64,000 bases of DNA, from contig CM038223.1 in NCBI GenBank assembly GCA_021442155.1, positions 36,678,983 to 36,742,982 on the forward strand, given 5' to 3'. Positions within the stretch are counted from its first letter, which is position 1. Each line of letters opens with the position of its first letter. The notes under the pieces were generated by a model. The model saw only the letters and a list, made by a program, of their open reading frames with translations. It had not been told where the DNA came from and searched no databases. Source of the DNA: Cymbidium sinense. Lineage: Eukaryota; Streptophyta; Magnoliopsida; Asparagales; Orchidaceae. The position numbers were made by a program, and so were the translations under genes. This document shows positions 59,186 through 64,000 of the stretch, one piece after another.

Positions 59186-60360
59186 ATTATATTTAATATG
59201 GCGTCATCTTTAATACATGTTATAAAACAAGTAATGATCTATTTTGATCAAGCATGTATTTATTTTGAATTCAACATTCCCAAATCAAACCAAATGAGTA
59301 TCTGCTCTAGATAATCAAACACATGTTTGAAAGAGATAAGACATCTACTTTCACATCAAGTGAACATTTGTTCTTTAATGATATAAATTTAAACCCTTCT
59401 CGACTCATCATGAATCAAATATGTATATCTTTATAGGATATACATTTAACTTTTTAAAGCATTCGCTAAGCATCAAGTGCGATATTTATCTTAAGAGAAA
59501 TTTGAGGAAAGGTTATGAATCCCTTATAAGTTTGCACATCACATCCAAGCCCCATTATACGTATTAGAATTTGGATGGATAGGGATCACTTCAAATGTAG
59601 ACTTGTATATGAATTTTTATTCGATGCTTCTTTGAATTTAAAAGAGAGTTTCATGCTTAATGAATGACTATTCTTACTTCAAAATACCCTTTCACATATT
59701 CATAGAAAGGAAAGAATGATGATGCTAATGAAGTTACTTCCCATTTTTTATTCTCTCATACTTTATAGTAATAACCTATTAGAATTTAGGCATCATGTCA
59801 AACAAGTAATTTTGGAGGATCTTGCCCTACCTTTATAACGATGCAAGATATAGATTTAACACTTGTTTATGGGTGTAACATGAACATTTATTAGGTAAAA
59901 TATCACTTTAACATACCAATCAGCAAGCTAAAAGAGGCTTAGAATTGTATTAAACTTGAACATATGTCCATCCCATTACTCATTATCCTTATCATAATTT
60001 GTACAAGTCCATTTGTAATGTTTTGTATAAATCCATCTAGTCTTATCACTAAGCATATGATTATGACATGATTACTTTCCCTCTGCCTAAGTAAGTTGAT
60101 ATGCTATGATAAGAACAAGCTTAATTGTTGGGGATCTTTTCCTTTGAAGGGCAGATGAACTTCCTCTTAGGAGACTTAGACTTACAATAGATTTTGTAAG
60201 GAAAATGGGGAGAAGTTGGAAAGTAAAGTCTTCATGAAAGAAGGATTCTCTCTTATTTATAATGATTAACCTCTCAGCAAAAAAAAAAAAAAAAAAGAAT
60301 GTGAGACTTATGTTATCCCATTAATTTCTATTTTTTTTGTTCCCATTAAAGAGAGAAATT
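59186..60360. other. Unassigned AT-rich DNA
   Basis: No open frame of note. A poly-A run at 60281-60297. Confidence 0.5.
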
Positions 60361-60545
60361 TTTTATTTCTTTGTCATTTATCTTTTAATGTCATTTGCCA
60401 TGAACTTGCATGTAAGGGGAGATTAACTTTTTTGCTTGTCATATATCTCTTAATGTCATATGACATATACATGCAATGAGATCTTTAACTCTCTTTGTCA
60501 TTTCTTTTTAATGTCACATGACAAGAACATAGATCTAAGAGAAGA
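60361..60545 (+). repeat. Tandem repeat, about 67-bp period, three units
   Basis: TTTGTCATTT-TCTTTTAATG, TCATATG-CATGAACATGCAT and AG-GAGATCTTTAACT are repeated three times. A fourth, isolated copy lies at 62040-62125. Confidence 0.8.
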
Positions 60546-61025
60546 CCTTTACTTCTGTGTCTCTTAAGTTGTCTTATTTTCAAACAATTCATTCATGTAA
60601 TATATAAAGAGATACTTATCAATAAAGTAAAGTTTAAATCATACCGATTTTTGGTGTAGATTTATTTCTCATTCATATAAGCATAATCACCACAGAGAAA
60701 TTTGAATTTTAAACAAGTAATTGCCATATGCTATGAAGATAGTAACAATTGAACTAAGCATGAGTGAGCATATTATAATTGTCATATGATATGATGAATG
60801 AGCTAACCATGAATGAACATATGTATATACTTTCCTTCTCAAGAACTTAGGCATTTATACATACTTTTTTTCTTTACTGAATTTTTGACCTCGACATCAT
60901 CCCCGATATCGCCGGTCGGGAGCCTTCCCATCCAAAAGAAGGCTTGCGGGTAGTGAAATAGCGGTCAACCCACCATGCCAAGAAAAGCGTGCATGGGTTA
61001 ATACAACATAATATTTTCTTGTCAT

Positions 61026-61310
61026 GTTGGAACAACGTGATCAAGTACTTATATCATAAAAGAAACAAATTCCCTGCCACATTAGAATAACGTAAGTACT
61101 TATCAACAATTTTTTTTACGCCATTGGAACAACGCGTGAATGGGCTTATAGCAGATTTTTCTTCCACGCGTTGGAACAAGCGTGAATAGACTTATCACAA
61201 GTTTTCACGCGTTGGAACGATGTAAGCGGTACTTATAATAGATTTTCACGTTAGAACAAGCGTGAGCGGTACTTATAAGTTCTCAGCTGGAATAATGTGA
61301 GCGACTTATA
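61026..61310 (+). repeat. Tandem array, about 40-50-bp period, seven units
   Basis: The core CACGCGTTGGAACAA-CGTGA followed by GCGGTACTTATAA is repeated near 61026, 61079, 61122, 61170, 61211, 61250 and 61287. Upstream (60893-60960) is a short GC-rich stretch (CCCGATATCGCCGGTCGGGA). The TTGGAAC/ACTTAT layout recalls the ATTGGAATGCC/CTTACAT cores at 56.3-57.2 kb. Confidence 0.85.
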
Positions 61311-63100
61311 AGAAAAGATTTAACAAATTTACATTCACATGTGCATGGAATTAAAATATAACTGATACCCCCTTGCTATAGCATCGTTTTTATCACCATT
61401 TTATTTGAATTTTGCATTTGGAATATTCAAATAGCAAGCTATAATATAAACTTTTAATCATATGTGAGTACCTTTCCATTCTTCTCATTTTAAATATAAA
61501 GGGGGGAAGTACATTTCTCAAAGCCCACCAATAAAATAGCCATTAAATCACAAATAAACTTTTCAATGTATACTTCCAATTTCCATCACTTTCATGTCAA
61601 TGCAAGCTTCAATATTTAGTAAAAGATATGATAGAAAGAAGAATAATTTAAATCATGCTTTGCCTCTTTTAACATGATAATTGTTTGCAAGTAAGGCTTG
61701 ATTTACATAAAGTAAAACAATCAACTTCATTTGACAAGCATAAATCTGAACTTCATTCTTTTCATTTCAATAAGCCATGTCATATTACTCATCTTAGGCT
61801 ACTAAAGAAATATCACTTTAGATTGCATGCAAGTAAAGTTCAACCCCTTTGTAACATGAAGAAAATCTGAAATTTCATTCTCTTTTGCTTGCCACAAACC
61901 CAACAAATGAAATAGCACATAATTGATAGCGAGGCATAAACAAATCTCATTGTGTTGAAAATATGAAATAGACAAAACAAAAGTAAAGAGGCTTCAATGA
62001 AATCTTTACATACACATGAATCTAAAGGGAAATTCAATTTTGTTTGTCATTTCCTTTTAATGTCATATGCCATGAACATGCATATAAGGAAATCTTTATC
62101 CTCCCTTTCATTCCCTTTTAATCTGTATAAATGAAGTAGCAAGTTAAATGCTGCATGAGACATTAGAAGATAATGACATTGAACCTCACAAATTTAAAAT
62201 TCACTTCAGCCTCATCTCATGATGACATAAAAATGAGAATAACAAGATATGAGTGATTTTGCATGAAGAAAGCAATATACATATCTTATCTCACTCAATT
62301 GTGTCTCTTAGTAAATAAATTTCAGCCCTTTAGTAATATGAAGAAAGCAATATCATATCTCACTCATATGAAGTGGCATTTCATACGACATAATAGCTAT
62401 TCGAAAGTGGCATATTGCACAATGTTCAAATAAAACCCCAAATCAATGCTTTTCAACCATAGAAAATGCAAGCTTTGGCTTATACATATCTCAAAATTCT
62501 TCATGTTTCCCACTTTAACGATAGTTTAAGAATTGAAAAATGCATAATAGCAAAAATCGGATATAATGTGTTGGAGATTTTAATTCAATTTCAACTTGAA
62601 ATGATAAGAAAGTACTTGCATGCATTAAAAGCTTGCAAATCAAACATGACAATTTTAGGTTTCACTTATGTGCATCCCCATTTCTTATTTTACTTTAAAA
62701 GCCATTGATTTGAAAGTAACTATGACGAAGAGAGCAAGTATGAAACCAAAGCCCCAATCCATTCTTGCTTCATAGTCATTTGAAAGTGAGGATAGGCATT
62801 ACATATCTAGATTTCAACAATTTTCAATATGGATCAGATTATGGATAGCAATGTAAACTTCTCCCAAAATGAAACCTTGCTATATTACTTGTCATAAATG
62901 AGAAGTTGGCTTTATATATGAATCTGAATGAAATTTAATTCATATCATGTGAATCATAAAGGCAACCACATTGTATCATAAAGATGTTCACACTCAAACA
63001 AATTTCAACTTTCCTTTTGTTAGATAATAAAAAAAAACTTCATTTCTTTTATGGCTTAAATCTTCATCCCTCTCTTTTTTTTTTTATACCAAATGGACTT
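61311..63100. other. Unassigned AT-rich DNA, possible intron of the AVT6-like gene
   Basis: No exon of either gene recognised on either strand. A lone copy of the 67-bp repeat sits at 62040-62125, and AAGAAAGCAATAT wording repeats at 62265 and 62342. Confidence 0.5.
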
Positions 63101-63137
63101 GCTATTTGATAATTGGAAAGAATTTTTGTAGATCAAC

Positions 63138-63311
63138 AATGATTCCAGCTCCCACAATAGTTGTCGAGAGATTAAACACAGCACTAGGAAATGAAGCTCC
63201 ATTAAATTCATCAAACTCTCCATCCTCTTTTCGCTTAGGAGCGTTCTCTTCAAGAACATCCTTACCCTTTCCCTTACTCCTCACATCCGGAAATACACTT
63301 GCAATTGTCAT
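63138..63311 (-). CDS. AVT6-like vacuolar amino-acid transporter, first coding exon or fragment
   Basis: On the - strand an ATG at 63309-63311 opens MTIASVFPDVRSKGKGKD, then EENAPKRKEDGEFDEFNGAS and FPSAVFNLSTTIVGAGI. The string FDEFNGASF-GAVFNLSTTIVG then AGI is the N-terminus of plant AVT6-type transporters (SLC38-like, APC superfamily), which export amino acids from the vacuole; FNLSTTIVGAGI begins transmembrane helix 1. Family members continue with MALPATMKVLGL. Here similarity stops at Ile-57, and an open frame runs unrelated for 12 codons to a stop at 63102. Either a GT at 63137-63136 is a splice donor with the rest in a distant exon, or this is a broken copy. The LLP usual after ENAP is also missing. 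No second exon was found down to 54 kb. Confidence 0.75.
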
Positions 63312-63960
63312 TATTAATTACTTCAAAATGCAATCTTTCACAAAAATTCAGAAGCTAATAAAGAATACCAGTAACAAAAGATGAACCTTGCCAAGAGATC
63401 AAGAATTTGAGTAGGGAAAACCAGAAGCTAATAAGTTATCAGTCACAAAACGTGGACCCGAGTAAAGTAGTCCAAAGCCCGGGAGAATTCTCCCTTCGTC
63501 TGTAACTCCCGTGCAAGATCAAGCAAGTGGACTGCCTCCCAACGGCCGGGGAGCTAAGCATCCTTCTCATGATCAAAGCTTAGTGAAGGCGTTGGGAGTT
63601 ACTGAGGGTAGAATAAGAGAGCGACATGGGAAGCGAGAGGAAGAAAAGACTTCTCCTAGTGTTGTTCTTGCACCATGCCTTCCATGGCTAGGGTATTCTT
63701 CACTTCTCTCTTGGTTGTGATTGAGACTGGGAGATAGGATGGAGGCTGTGAGGGAGTTCGCGGGCAAGAGGGAGATTCTGAGGAGAAAACGCACGAGAGG
63801 GAAGGAGGAGTTGCATGAAAAATCCAGGATCGGGTCATGCCCTAGCCACTTGCGTTTTAGAATATTAGGGCTGATCGGCCCTTTCGATTGGTTGCACAAA
63901 CGGCGACTAATGAGGGGTATTGGCGGCAAGTCTAATTAGAGGGTTTAAGCGGCAGATTAT
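63312..63960 (-). promoter_or_regulatory. Putative promoter/5' UTR of the AVT6-like gene
   Basis: Directly upstream of the ATG on the - strand. From about 63430 the DNA is clearly richer in G+C and CpG than the preceding 9 kb, and on the - strand has CT-rich stretches (for example around 63600-63660 and 63700) as in plant 5' UTRs. No clear TATA box was assigned. Open frames at 63573-63929 (-) and 63511-63720 (+) show no domain. Confidence 0.45.
63349..63457 (+). repeat. Short direct repeat in the AVT6-like 5' region
   Basis: CAGAAGCTAATAA followed by CAGT-ACAAAA occurs at 63349-63386 and again at 63422-63457, a spacing of about 72 bp, suggesting a local duplication. Confidence 0.65.
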
Positions 63961-64000
63961 GATAAGGATTAGGGGGGATTAAGAGATTAAGCAGCCACTA

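Noticed and set aside
63573..63929. 118-codon ORF upstream of the AVT6-like exon
   Set aside because: No recognised domain; better explained as chance open frame in a GC-richer 5' region.
54064..64000. Further WD40 exons of Rabconnectin-3 on the + strand
   Set aside because: Looked for strings such as VFDN, GGKGGDVGLHD, KLWD and GGDGTVK; none could be read.
1..64000. tRNA or rRNA genes
   Set aside because: No cloverleaf with a canonical B box or rRNA-like stretch was recognised; the only tRNA-related matches are retrotransposon primer-binding sites.

Overview
This is a nuclear window from a flowering plant with a repeat-rich genome and very long introns. The evidence is plant-type LTR retrotransposons (one CRM-like, one Tat-like with an extra archaeal-type RNase H), plant RTE-clade LINEs ending in GTT repeats, L1-type ORF1 (DUF4283) remnants, Mutator-like MITEs, and exons that read as plant proteins. 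The lineage cannot be fixed from the sequence alone. No bacterial operon, CRISPR array, tRNA or rRNA gene was seen. The dominant gene, on the + strand from 9510 to 54063 and open at both ends, encodes the plant Rabconnectin-3/DMXL (yeast Rav1) protein, the large WD40-type subunit of the RAVE-type complex that promotes assembly of the vacuolar H+-ATPase. Ten consecutive exons can be placed to the base: 9510-9738, 12342-12506, 21607-21879, 21961-22206, 28447-28845, 28956-30323, 30503-30559, 38865-39293, 53600-53823 and 53930-54063. They join without a frameshift or stop, with compatible phases, for 3,524 nt (about 1,174 codons) covering the RAVE/Rav1 C-terminal homology region, a low-complexity stretch, a Gly-rich linker and the first C-terminal WD40 blades. 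The last WD40 exons and the whole N-terminal half are not in the window. Introns fall into two classes: four short (81-179 bp) and five long (2.6, 9.1, 6.2, 8.3 and 14.3 kb), plus at least 9.5 kb of sequence upstream and 9.9 kb downstream. The long introns are filled with transposons. Layout: 0-6.6 kb, degenerate CRM-like Ty3/gypsy element with both LTRs and a MITE inside it; 6.6-9.5 kb, unassigned intron; 9.5-12.5 kb, exons 1-2; 12.5-21.6 kb, intron with a MITE, a gypsy integrase relic and a full-length RTE LINE bounded by a 14-bp target duplication; 21.6-22.2 kb, exons 3-4; 22.2-28.4 kb, intron with a Mutator-type MITE (perfect 9-bp duplication) and a truncated RTE; 28.4-30.6 kb, exons 5-7; 30.6-38.9 kb, intron with two L1 ORF1 relics, one split by a reverse-strand RTE with a perfect 18-bp duplication, and a copia-like LTR fragment; 38.9-39.3 kb, exon 8; 39.3-53.6 kb, intron with a third L1 relic and a Tat-like LTR element (42.5-48.5 kb) that carries a 48-bp tandem array; 53.6-54.1 kb, exons 9-10; 54.1-63 kb, non-coding DNA with several different short tandem-repeat arrays. 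At 63.14-63.31 kb on the - strand lies the N-terminal coding part of an AVT6-like (SLC38-type) vacuolar amino-acid transporter, with a more GC-rich flank upstream that looks like its promoter/5' UTR. I found no previously undescribed biological system. The most interesting points are the extreme two-class intron structure of the Rabconnectin-3 gene, a GC-AG intron, a chain of RTE insertions including 33- and 44-bp tails that keep target duplications, a shared MITE family, and the unexplained satellites and missing last WD40 exons beside the antisense AVT6-like exon.
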